From Actinophytocola oryzae (GTDB taxonomy: Bacteria > Actinomycetota > Actinomycetes > Mycobacteriales > Pseudonocardiaceae): a stretch of 64,000 nt of DNA. The stretch's first letter is position 1. Every line of letters starts with the position of its first letter. The notes under the pieces were generated by a model. It saw only the letters and a list, made by a program, of their open reading frames with translations, had not been told where the DNA came from and did not search any database. Shown piece by piece: positions 53,391-64,000 of this stretch. A program made the translations under genes and the position numbers. The DNA lies in NCBI RefSeq assembly GCF_004364325.1, contig NZ_SOCP01000005.1, forward strand, positions 603,727 through 667,726, read 5' to 3'.

Positions 53391-56300
53391 ATGGGGGTAC
53401 GCGTGCGCGTCCAGGTGCTCGGGCCCGTACGGGCCTGGCGGAACGGTCGGGAGCTCGATCTCGGGCCACCCGGCCGTCGTGCGGTGCTCGGTTTCCTCGT
53501 GCTGGCCAGGGGACGTGCCCTGCCGAGGACCGAGTTGGTCGACGCGTTGTGGGGCAGCAGACCACCGCCGAGCGCGACGAACATCATCCAGACCCACGTC
53601 AAGCACCTTCGGCGGATGCTCGACCCGGAGCGCGACGCCTACGCCCGCAGCCAGAGCCTGCCGACGGTCGGCGAGGGCTACGCGCTGCGGGTGCCGCCCG
53701 ACCACGTCGACCTGGAGCGGTTCCACGGCCTCGTGCGGACCGCGGACGAGACGCAGCGCGCAGACCGGCACGAGCAGGCGGCGACGGCGCTCGCGGAGGC
53801 GCTGCGGCTCTGGCACGGGCCGCCGATGGCCGACCTGCCCGCGTTCTCGTCGCACCCCGCGGTGCTCGCCCTGGTGGCCGCGCGGCGGGACGCGGTGCTG
53901 GCGTACGCGCGGGTGATGATCGAGACCGGCCGCGCGGCCGACGTGTCGGCGGCCGTCGCCGAGGAGGCGGCCGCACAGCCGCTGGACGAGACGCTCGCGG
54001 CCACGCTGATGCGGGTGTACGCGGCGGCGGGCCAGCGGGCCAAGGCGTTCGCCGTGTACGACGCCACCAGGCGCACGCTCGCGACGGAGCTCGGCGTCGA
54101 CCCGGGCCAGGACCTGGCGGAGGTGCACGCCACGCTGGTCCGGCAGGAACCGCGTGCCGTGCGGCCGAAGGCGGCGCCGGTGCCTGCCGAGCTGCCCGCG
54201 GACGTGGCGGGCTTCACCGGCCGGGCCACGGAGCTGTCCGCGCTGGACCGGTTGCTGGCCGAGCCGGGGGCGGGCATGCCGATCTGCGCGGTGTCGGGCA
54301 CCGCGGGGGTCGGGAAGACGGCGTTGGTGCTGCACTGGGCGCAACGTGTCCGGGACCGGTTCCCCGACGGGCAGCTGTACCTCGACCTGCGCGGCTACGA
54401 CCCGGACCAGCCGATGCCGGTCACCGAGGCGCTGGCGCGGCTCCTGGAGGCGCTCGGCGTGCCAGGTCACGGCGTCCCGCTGACCGAGGACGGGCGGATC
54501 GCCAGGTACCGCACGGAGATCGCCGACCGCCGGATGCTGGTGGTGCTGGACAACGCCGCGTCGGTCGAGCAGGTACGCGGCCTCCTGCCGGGCACCCCGT
54601 CGTGTTTCGTGGTGGTCACCAGCCGCGACAGCATGGCCGGTCTCGTCGCACTGCACGGCTCACACCGGCTCGGCCTGGCCCCACTGTCCCCCGACGACGC
54701 GAAGACGTTGCTGCACGAACTTGTCGGCGAACGAGCGGCACTGGACCCGGCGGCTGCGGGCGACCTGGTCGAGCAGTGCGCGAGGCTGCCGCTGGCACTG
54801 CGGGTCGCCGCGGAGCTGGCCGTGACCCGCGCGGTGACCCCCTTGGCGCACCTGGCGGGCGAGCTGCGGGACCGTCAGCGCAGGCTCCGGCTCCTGAACG
54901 CGGGAGGCGACCCGCGGGCGGCGGTGCGGACGGTGCTGTCCTGGTCCTACCGCCACCTTCCCGAGTCGGCGGCACGCCTGTTCCGGGTGCTGGGCCGGCA
55001 TCCCGGCGCGGACCTGGACGTCCACGCGGCGGCGGCGCTCGCGGGCCTGGCGCCGGAGGACACGCACGAGCTGCTGGACCGGCTGACGCGAGCACACCTG
55101 GTGGTCCTGGACTCCCACGGCAGGTACGGCATGCACGACCTGCTGCGTGCCTACGCGGTCGAGCTGTCGGCGGCGATGGACTCCGACGTGGACCGCGCCG
55201 CAGGCATGGTCCGCCTGCTGGACCACTACCTGGCGACGACGGCCGCCGCGATGGATCTGTTGTACCCCAAGGAAGGCCGTCACCGAACGGGCACGACACC
55301 GCCCGTGGCGGTGGTCCCGCCGGACCCGAGGTCCTGGCTGGACGCGGAACGCCGCAACCTCGTGGCGGCCTGCGCCCACGCGGCGACCCGAGGACTGGCC
55401 GGCCACGCGGTGAGCCTCGCGAACACGCTGTACCGCTACCTGGAGGGCGGCCACCACGCGGACGCGTTGGCGGTGCACACCTCTGGCCTGCGTGCGGCGA
55501 AGGAGTCCGGCGACCGGGCAGGTGAGGCGCACGCACTGACCAACCTCGGCGCGGTCTACCGGCTGCTGGGCCAGTACGACCCGGCGACGGACCGCCTGAC
55601 GCAGGCACTGGAACTGCACCGGGCGACCGGCGACCGGCACGGCGAGGCACGGACCCTGTCGAACCTCGGCATCGTCGAGGACCGCCTCGGCCAGTACGAG
55701 CCCGCGAGCAGGCACCTGAGTGAGGCACTGGACCGGTACCGGGAACTGGCCAACCCCTACGGCATCGCAGCGGTGCTGACGAACCTCGGCGGCCTGTGCC
55801 TCCGGCCGGACAACTACGCGAAGGCGGCCCGGTACCTGACGGAGGCGGCGCAGCTCTTCCGTGAGCTCGGCGACCGCACCGGCGAGGCGTCCGCGCTGTC
55901 GAACCTGGGTGACGCGGACATGAACCTCGGCCGCTACCGGCAGGCCGAGAAGCACCTGGACGCGGCGCTGATCCTGTTCCAGGACATGAAACACCGCTAC
56001 GGACAGGCGATCGCGCTGTCGAACCTTGGCACCGTCCAAACAAGACTCGGCAGGCACGACCTGGCGGTGGAGCAATTGAACGCGGCACTGCTCCTGTTCC
56101 GGGAGACGGGTCACCGCTACGGGGAGGCATCGGTGCTCAACAGCCTCGGCGAGGCGCTGCACGCGGCAGGCCTGCCGGAAGCGCTGGCCCACCACACGGC
56201 CGCACTGCGCATCGCGACCGAGACCGGTGACAAGGACGAACAAGATCGGGCGAAAACGGCGATGGCGAACCTGACAACAGCTCGCCTGCCGTCCAACTGA
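53391..56300 (+). CDS. AfsR/SARP-type regulator with NB-ARC and TPR
   Basis: 969 residues. Residues 5-95 are an OmpR-like DNA-binding domain (VQVLGPVRAWRNGRELDLG, LVDALWGSRPP), residues 100-245 the BTAD domain, residues 270-560 an NB-ARC ATPase with Walker A GTAGVGKTALVLHWA (about 303-310) and LVVLDNAAS, and residues 680-960 TPR-like repeats (GEAHALTNLGAVYRLLGQYDPA and related). Such proteins activate secondary-metabolite or morphological genes. The only nearby candidate target is the secreted protein gene downstream. Confidence 0.94.
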   Translation: MGVRVRVQVLGPVRAWRNGRELDLGPPGRRAVLGFLVLARGRALPRTELVDALWGSRPPPSATNIIQTHVKHLRRMLDPERDAYARSQSLPTVGEGYALRVPPDHVDLERFHGLVRTADETQRADRHEQAATALAEALRLWHGPPMADLPAFSSHPAVLALVAARRDAVLAYARVMIETGRAADVSAAVAEEAAAQPLDETLAATLMRVYAAAGQRAKAFAVYDATRRTLATELGVDPGQDLAEVHATLVRQEPRAVRPKAAPVPAELPADVAGFTGRATELSALDRLLAEPGAGMPICAVSGTAGVGKTALVLHWAQRVRDRFPDGQLYLDLRGYDPDQPMPVTEALARLLEALGVPGHGVPLTEDGRIARYRTEIADRRMLVVLDNAASVEQVRGLLPGTPSCFVVVTSRDSMAGLVALHGSHRLGLAPLSPDDAKTLLHELVGERAALDPAAAGDLVEQCARLPLALRVAAELAVTRAVTPLAHLAGELRDRQRRLRLLNAGGDPRAAVRTVLSWSYRHLPESAARLFRVLGRHPGADLDVHAAAALAGLAPEDTHELLDRLTRAHLVVLDSHGRYGMHDLLRAYAVELSAAMDSDVDRAAGMVRLLDHYLATTAAAMDLLYPKEGRHRTGTTPPVAVVPPDPRSWLDAERRNLVAACAHAATRGLAGHAVSLANTLYRYLEGGHHADALAVHTSGLRAAKESGDRAGEAHALTNLGAVYRLLGQYDPATDRLTQALELHRATGDRHGEARTLSNLGIVEDRLGQYEPASRHLSEALDRYRELANPYGIAAVLTNLGGLCLRPDNYAKAARYLTEAAQLFRELGDRTGEASALSNLGDADMNLGRYRQAEKHLDAALILFQDMKHRYGQAIALSNLGTVQTRLGRHDLAVEQLNAALLLFRETGHRYGEASVLNSLGEALHAAGLPEALAHHTAALRIATETGDKDEQDRAKTAMANLTTARLPSN

Positions 56301-56444
56301 CGTCCAAATTTCGTCCAAACCGAATCCGTATGGTTCGACTCGCGAGTTCGCGACAGACGACCGTGACGTTCCCCGAATAGGCGGAACTGTTCCCCCACCC
56401 CGTTTACCTCGGCTGTTTGATGTGACCAACCACCGGGAGAAACA

Positions 56445-57083
56445 ATGTCGATACTCCGAAGATCACTGATCGCGCTGACGACGACGGCCGCACTCATGCT
56501 GACGGCGGTCACGACGGCTCCTGCCGCCCCGGCGAGTGCGCCGAACCCAGTGCTGGCGGCCGCGGCGGCCCGCGTGACCTCCGGCACCGGCACGGCGGCC
56601 GACCTGTCGCTGGTCAAGGCCGACCCCGAGCTGGCGAAGGTGGTGGCCGACCCGAGCAGGACGACGGTGACCACCGCCACCAGCCCGAAGCTGGGCCTGA
56701 AACAGGCCCCCGGCGCCATCGCCAGCGGCGTGGTGGTCTGCGACAACTGGATCGAGGTGACGGTGACCGCCTACACGGTCCTGGGCTTCGATCTCTTCGT
56801 GTGGAAGCACCACGCGGGATTCTGCATCGACGTCCAGGCCGGTGCGGTCACCAGCTGGGAGAACCGCTACGACCAGCTGGTCTACGCGGACCCGACCGTC
56901 GAGGCCAAGGAACTGACGGCCAACTCGGCGACCCCGCTTCCCGCCTCGGTCGGCTACTCCACGATGCAGCGCCACCTCCAGCAGTGCGTCCTGACCTACG
57001 GCTGCTGGGCCAACTGGTACCCGTGGTCGCAGATAGGCATCGCGGGCAACGGCAACTGGGGCTGGAGCTGGGGCGTCGGCTGA
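56445..57083 (+). CDS. Secreted Trp-rich protein of unknown function
   Basis: 212 residues. Signal peptide (LIALTTTAALMLTAVTTAPAAPASA), then a Thr/Ala-rich segment to about 90, then a compact domain with four Cys (VVVCDNWIEV, AGFCIDV, QQCVLTYGC) and a Trp-rich end (WANWYPWSQ, NWGWSWGVG). No family is recognised. It follows the SARP regulator by 144 bp on the same strand. Confidence 0.8.
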   Translation: MSILRRSLIALTTTAALMLTAVTTAPAAPASAPNPVLAAAAARVTSGTGTAADLSLVKADPELAKVVADPSRTTVTTATSPKLGLKQAPGAIASGVVVCDNWIEVTVTAYTVLGFDLFVWKHHAGFCIDVQAGAVTSWENRYDQLVYADPTVEAKELTANSATPLPASVGYSTMQRHLQQCVLTYGCWANWYPWSQIGIAGNGNWGWSWGVG

Positions 57084-57092
57084 CCCCCACAC

Positions 57093-57137
57093 GACGAAGA
57101 GGCGCCTCCACCGTTTCGGTGGAGGCGCCTCTTCGTC
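57093..57137. terminator. 20-bp stem terminator
   Basis: Perfect 20-bp arms (57093-57112 and 57118-57137) with a 5-nt GTTTC loop between the convergent secreted protein and secA genes. Confidence 0.92.
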
Positions 57138-57145
57138 AGTGGGAA

Positions 57146-60028
<2,883 letters not shown>

Positions 60029-60157
60029 CAGGTCAACCTCGCTAGCTGGATCGTCGCGCGCTTGTGTTGGGCGAGTCGATTCACCCAGTGCCCATCGTAG
60101 GCCGTCCCGGATGCGGAGTGCCGATGCCTTCGCCAGGCCTGTGGACAACTCGGGCAT

Positions 60158-60195
60158 GCGAAAGCCCCCGAGCCTGCGACTCGGGAGCATTTCGC
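60158..60195 (-). terminator. hpf terminator
   Basis: Stem GCGAAAGCCCCCGAG (60158-60172) with CTCGGGAGCATTTCGC (60180-60195), one bulge and one mismatch, behind hpf and before secA. Confidence 0.75.
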
Positions 60196-60226
60196 GTGTC
60201 GGTGGAGCGTGTTCAGGCGGTTCGCG

Positions 60227-60898
60227 TCAGACCAGCCTGATCACGCCGTAGTCGAAGCCCCTCCTGCGGTAGACCACGCTCGGCTGTCCGCATTCGGCGT
60301 CCTGGAAGAGGAAGAAGTCGTGCCCGACCAGCTCCATCTGGTAAAGAGCCTGGTCGACGGTCATGGGGGTGGACGTGTGCTCCTTCTCGCGGACGATGCG
60401 GCCGGGCAGGTCGTCGTCCTCTGCGCTCTCCCAGCGCTGCGCGGGCACCTCGGGAAGACCGGTGGACTGCTCCGTCTCCGTTCGCGCGGGTAGTACCGCT
60501 GTTTGCGCGCGCCCATTGGTGGCGGGTGGCGCGGCAAGCTGTGTGGCGGCGGAGGCGGTGGCCTCCGCGACCGAGGTCTGGCCTCTGCGCCCGTAGTGGA
60601 CGCGGCGACGGTCGTGGAGCTTGCGGAGACGGTTCTCCAACTTCGCGACGGCGGCGTCGAGTGCGGCGTAGAAGTCGCCGGCGCAGGCCTCCGCCCGTAC
60701 GGCGGGTCCCCTGCCCTTGCCCGTGATCTCGACGCGCTGGCAGTTCTTCGACTGCCTGCGGTTGGGCTCGTGGAACAGTTCCACGTCGAAACGGATCACC
60801 TTGCGGTCGTAGCGTTCGAGCCTGGTCAGCTTTTCCTCGACGTGCACTCGGTAGTGGTCGGGCACCTCGACGTTGCGGCCTTTAACGACGATGTCCAT
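60227..60898 (-). CDS. hpf: Long-form ribosome hibernation promoting factor
   Basis: 223 residues from ATG 60898 with RBS GGGAGG 6 bp upstream. The N-terminal S30AE domain (MDIVVKGRNVEVPDHYRVHVEEKLTRLERY, FYAALDAAVAKLENRLRKLHDRR) and C-terminal dimerisation domain (MTVDQALYQMELVGHDFFLFQDAECGQPSVVYRRRGFDYGVI) make it the long HPF, which joins ribosomes into inactive 100S dimers. Confidence 0.95.
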   Translation of the reverse strand: MDIVVKGRNVEVPDHYRVHVEEKLTRLERYDRKVIRFDVELFHEPNRRQSKNCQRVEITGKGRGPAVRAEACAGDFYAALDAAVAKLENRLRKLHDRRRVHYGRRGQTSVAEATASAATQLAAPPATNGRAQTAVLPARTETEQSTGLPEVPAQRWESAEDDDLPGRIVREKEHTSTPMTVDQALYQMELVGHDFFLFQDAECGQPSVVYRRRGFDYGVIRLV

Positions 60899-61441
60899 AC
60901 ACAACCTCCCTCGCCAACAGCGAGATAGTGGGTGTACAACGGCGCCGGACAGTTCTGGGGTCCATGTTGGTCGGTGGACGGCCAGAAAGGGGCTTGAGGG
61001 GACTCCCCGCCTCAGCGCTCCTCCGGCGCCAGGGGCATGGCTGCTCGCCTCCTCCCTGCGGAAACCGGGAAAGCTGATGCCGAGACGTTATCCCGCGTTG
61101 TGCCTTTGCAAAAGCCCCTGCGGGGGGCGAACTTGCCGGTCCCACCAGCGTTACTGAGCGCGACGCGGTTCCCGCGCCCGCCCCGCGCCTCGCCCGCGGG
61201 AGACACGAACCGCGTTCCGCCGTCCCGACCAGGCACAGTGGGCCTACTTTCCAGTCGGTTCAGCGCCTTTGACATACCCGCCCAACGATCTTCCGATGAT
61301 CGAAGTTCCCCTCCGAAGTTCACCCGGTCGGGGGTATGAACCCTGTTCACGTGGCGAAACTCCACTTTGTGTGTCCAACCAACCCGTTCCTCGCGCGGCT
61401 CCCGGGAGGCGGTTGTCGGTGGACGCGGGCACAATACGACC
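60899..61441. other. Intergenic region between hpf and comFC
   Basis: 543 bases without a supported gene between divergent genes. It must hold the promoters of both. Many short frames exist here on both strands but none has a ribosome site or protein-like composition. I see no strong hairpin or palindrome. Confidence 0.6.
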
Positions 61442-62059
61442 ATGCGTTCGATACTGGACCTCGTCCTCCCCGACCACTGCGCAGGCTGCGACCTCCCCGG
61501 CACGCCGTGGTGCCCGGCCTGCGCCCGCTCGCTCGGTGTCGTGCGGGTACCCCGCCCCGGCCTTCGCCATGCGTACGCGTTGACCGGGTACACGGGCCCG
61601 GCCCGGCGGGCAGTGTTGGCCTACAAGGAAAAGGGCCGTCACCGACTGTCCGGGGTGCTCGGTGGCGCACTGGCCGCCGCCCTCCCGACGATCCGGGCGG
61701 GGCCGTTCACGCTCGTTCCGGCGCCGTCGCGCCCGTCCGCCGCCAGGGCCCGCTACGGCCAGCACATGGTGGCGGTGGCACGCGCGTGCGCGCTGGCCCT
61801 GACGCGGGCGGGCCACCAGGCCTCGGTGGCTCCCGTGCTGCGGCTGTCGGGCCGCGCCAGGGACTCGGTCGGCCTCGACCCGAGGGCCCGGGTGGCCAAC
61901 CTCAGTGGCCGGCTGCGGACCTCGGGCCCCGGTCCGCCGTCAGCCGTCCTGCTCGACGACGTGATCACCACCGGCGCGACCGCGGTGGCCTGCGTGGCCG
62001 CCCTGGCCGCGGCGGGCACGAGACAGACGACCGTCCTGGCGTTCACCGCCACGGCCTGA
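61442..62059 (+). CDS. ComFC-like phosphoribosyltransferase
   Basis: 205 residues. An N-terminal zinc-ribbon (CAGCDLPGTPWCPAC) is followed by the phosphoribosyltransferase domain with FTLVPAPSRPSAARARYGQ and the PRPP loop AVLLDDVITTGATAVAC. This is the ComF/GntX family, linked to DNA uptake or nucleotide salvage. Its strand is opposite to hpf and lpqB, unlike M. tuberculosis, where they all face the same way. Confidence 0.92.
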   Translation: MRSILDLVLPDHCAGCDLPGTPWCPACARSLGVVRVPRPGLRHAYALTGYTGPARRAVLAYKEKGRHRLSGVLGGALAAALPTIRAGPFTLVPAPSRPSAARARYGQHMVAVARACALALTRAGHQASVAPVLRLSGRARDSVGLDPRARVANLSGRLRTSGPGPPSAVLLDDVITTGATAVACVAALAAAGTRQTTVLAFTATA

Positions 62060-62110
62060 AGGAAGGACCCATGACCCTCCCACCGAAGGAAGTGATCGCC
62101 GTGTAGCCCG

Positions 62111-63859
62111 TCAGCCCGGGTAGAACGGGATCGCGGTCGACCCCTGGCCGTTCTGCAGCTGGCGCCAGACCTGTCCGAGCCCGGGAGCGACGAGCACCGC
62201 GGCGTTGTCGGTGACGACGACATCGCGCTCCGGTGCCGCCGTCACCGAGTGCATCGGGAACTGCAGGTTGTTCGAGTCGAAGGTGTCGATCATCAGTCCG
62301 TCCACCGACAGGCGGAGCACCGGAAGGTCCGTCTGACCGGTCACGACGACGAGGGTGTGCTGGTTGAGCCAGTCCACCCCCACGGCACTGATGATCATCC
62401 TCGGCTGGAGGGTGCGCGGCAGGGAGAGGCTCACCGAGTCCTTGTCGCGCACGACGGCGGTGACGACCAGCTTCCCGCTGGCCGTGACGATCGCCGCGCG
62501 GGTGCCGTCCCGGGACAGGCGCAGCTCACGGATCGGCCCGAAGCTGTCCAGCGACGACGCGTTGACCTCGACCGACTTCCAGGTCTCGTCGCCGGCACGG
62601 ACGATGCGGACGACGTTGCCGTCCTCGACGGTCCACACCTCGCTCGCGTCCTGGCCCTCGGCCGTGGACACGCGCCAGGTGGGTCTGGTCATGGTCGTCG
62701 CGTCGAGGTTGATCTCCTGCAGCGGCTGGCCGTAGGCGCCGACCCGCAGTCGGAGCTTGTCGCCGACCTGGGTGACGACCGCGAGCTGACCGCCGTCGAT
62801 GGACTGTGCCGCGCTCACGACGTCGTACTCGCCGTTACCCGCCGGGCCGGGGACCGACTTGCCGTCGAGCAGCGTGCGCAGTCTGCCGCCCGAGCTCACC
62901 AGCCCCGGCTGGTCCGGGCTCGGCTTGGTCGACGCGTCGTACTGCTTGATGTCACCCGGTCGCCAGTCGCCGTGGCCCTGGATGAGGTCCTGTCCGTCGC
63001 CCTTGATGCGCAGCCTGCTGTAGGTCACGCTCTGCATCGTCAGGACGATCTGGGCGGCGATCAGCTCACGCTGTTCCTCGCTCTTGTCGCCCAGCGGGAC
63101 CAGGTCGACGACCAGGGTGCCGTCGGAGTCGGGCACGACGTTGGTGCGTGCGCCGACGCCCTTCAGCGGGGAGACGACCGAGCTGCGCATCGAGTCCGAC
63201 GGGCCGCTGAGCAGCACGGCGATCACCCGCGTCGGCAGGCCCTCCTCGGGCTCGGCGGCGACGTAGCGCTGGTCGGGCACGGTGATGCGCAGGTCCGGGT
63301 CGAAGAAGTACAGGGTGACGGGCCGGTAGCTGATGTTGAAGTCGGCCAGTGGCACGTACACGTGGTCCGGCGGCACGTCGATGCGCCACTGTCCCTTGTC
63401 CCGCACGACGCCGACCCGGTACGTGTTCTCGTTGATCGACGGGATGAACGCGTTGTCCTGGCCGAGGCGGCCGAGCTCGGTCACCCGCAGTATCACCGTG
63501 ACGCGGGTGTCCTCGACGCCGCCCTGGTCCTCGCCGGACTGCCGTTGGTCCTGGTTCTGCTGCGGGACGGTGCCGAACGTGTCGTGGATGATCGTCGGCT
63601 TTTCCTCGCTCTTCCACGCCGACTGGCCCTTGGCCGTCAGGTACTGCCTGGCCGCGTCGGGGTTGCCGGACCTGCGGACGAACTCGCGCACGAGGTCGAA
63701 CGCGTTGAGGTTGGGCGTCGGTGGCTGCTGGACGGCCTCGGTGGGCTGCTGCTGGTCGTCGCGCACCGCGTGCGGTGTCGACTCCTCCGGGATGTTCGCG
63801 CACCCTGCCACGAGCAGCAGGGCGGCGAGCAGCAGTGCGGCGTAGGCACGGCGCCTCAT
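62111..63859 (-). CDS. lpqB: LpqB lipoprotein, MtrAB accessory
   Basis: 582 residues. The lipobox is LLLVAGCANIPEE, so it is a lipoprotein at the membrane outer face. A GerMN-like domain (residues 60-320) is followed by a beta-propeller-like C-terminal half (LSRDGTRAAIVTASG, GVDWLNQHTLVVVTGQ). LpqB interacts with the MtrB sensor kinase. The expected mtrB gene would be just upstream. Confidence 0.94.
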   Translation of the reverse strand: MRRRAYAALLLAALLLVAGCANIPEESTPHAVRDDQQQPTEAVQQPPTPNLNAFDLVREFVRRSGNPDAARQYLTAKGQSAWKSEEKPTIIHDTFGTVPQQNQDQRQSGEDQGGVEDTRVTVILRVTELGRLGQDNAFIPSINENTYRVGVVRDKGQWRIDVPPDHVYVPLADFNISYRPVTLYFFDPDLRITVPDQRYVAAEPEEGLPTRVIAVLLSGPSDSMRSSVVSPLKGVGARTNVVPDSDGTLVVDLVPLGDKSEEQRELIAAQIVLTMQSVTYSRLRIKGDGQDLIQGHGDWRPGDIKQYDASTKPSPDQPGLVSSGGRLRTLLDGKSVPGPAGNGEYDVVSAAQSIDGGQLAVVTQVGDKLRLRVGAYGQPLQEINLDATTMTRPTWRVSTAEGQDASEVWTVEDGNVVRIVRAGDETWKSVEVNASSLDSFGPIRELRLSRDGTRAAIVTASGKLVVTAVVRDKDSVSLSLPRTLQPRMIISAVGVDWLNQHTLVVVTGQTDLPVLRLSVDGLMIDTFDSNNLQFPMHSVTAAPERDVVVTDNAAVLVAPGLGQVWRQLQNGQGSTAIPFYPG

Positions 63860-64000
63860 GACGCCACCTCGTCCGCTTCGATGCGCCGGAACGCTCCGCA
63901 GGTTCCGCTGATAGGACTACCTTCGTTCATGGCCGGGACCTCCGGGGAACGCTTGCTTCGCTTGTCCTGCGAGGACTGTCATGAGACGGCGTCCCTGGAG
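63860..64000. other. Right edge of window
   Basis: By synteny the end of mtrB should lie here. On the minus strand a TGA in the frame of GACGCCGTCTCATGA, 120 bp before lpqB, may be its stop, but too little is present to confirm this. No other feature is visible. Confidence 0.4.

Overview
The window is a high-GC actinobacterial chromosome segment, most likely from the Pseudonocardiales (Lentzea, Saccharothrix or Amycolatopsis type). Evidence: very G/C-rich third positions, many GTG starts, WhiB1, the SigR/RsrA pair, a nickel superoxide dismutase, and a core block (lpqB, comFC, hpf, secA, aroA, rsgA, SRAP peptidase, sigR, rsrA, PdtaS-like kinase, whiB1) that matches the known Mycobacterium tuberculosis Rv3244c-Rv3219 neighbourhood in content and rough order. 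No rRNA, tRNA or CRISPR was seen.

Region 1 (1-13.8 kb). A two-gene minus-strand operon opens the window: a small EACC1-like protein followed 2 bp later by a caspase domain fused in frame to a trehalose-synthase-like GH13 domain whose catalytic residues are replaced. Then come an IclR regulator, a membrane protein, a four-gene osmoprotectant ABC transporter, an alpha/beta hydrolase, a PAS-GGDEF-EAL protein, malic enzyme, an RmlC-like epimerase and the S26-type peptidase that matures Ni-SOD.

Region 2 (14.28-27.99 kb). A 13.7-kb actinomycete integrative and conjugative element (AICE) sits in the 3' end of sodN. It is bounded by a 41-bp perfect direct repeat that encodes the last 12 codons and stop of sodN, followed on both sides by related transcription terminators. 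The core is regulators, FtsK-like transfer protein, RepSA-type initiator, excisionase and tyrosine integrase, mostly joined by 4-bp overlaps. Two cargo pairs flank this core: a PD-(D/E)XK-like nuclease with an unknown partner next to the left end, and DUF262 plus a HEPN ribonuclease-like protein next to the right end. Both pairs are more AT-rich than the host and look like defence modules.

Region 3 (28.0-30.5 kb). Just outside the element: a ribbon-helix-helix antitoxin-like gene behind a 14-bp palindrome, an unrecognised gene, and a TIR-domain protein.

Region 4 (30.5-57.1 kb). Mostly chromosomal housekeeping and regulation: TetR/SRPBCC operon with twin operators, phosphatase, acetyltransferase, secreted trypsin, lipid kinase, whiB1, sensor kinase, SigR/RsrA, SRAP, aroA-rsgA, secreted subtilase, a SigE-family sigma factor coupled to an LCP protein with an anti-sigma-like tail, pruA, quinone oxidoreductase with TetR, SpoU methyltransferase, a SARP/NB-ARC/TPR regulator and a Trp-rich secreted protein. 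A 170-bp MITE-like imperfect palindrome lies upstream of the sigma factor.

Region 5 (57.1-64 kb). secA, hpf, comFC and lpqB, with the end of mtrB expected just at or beyond the right edge.
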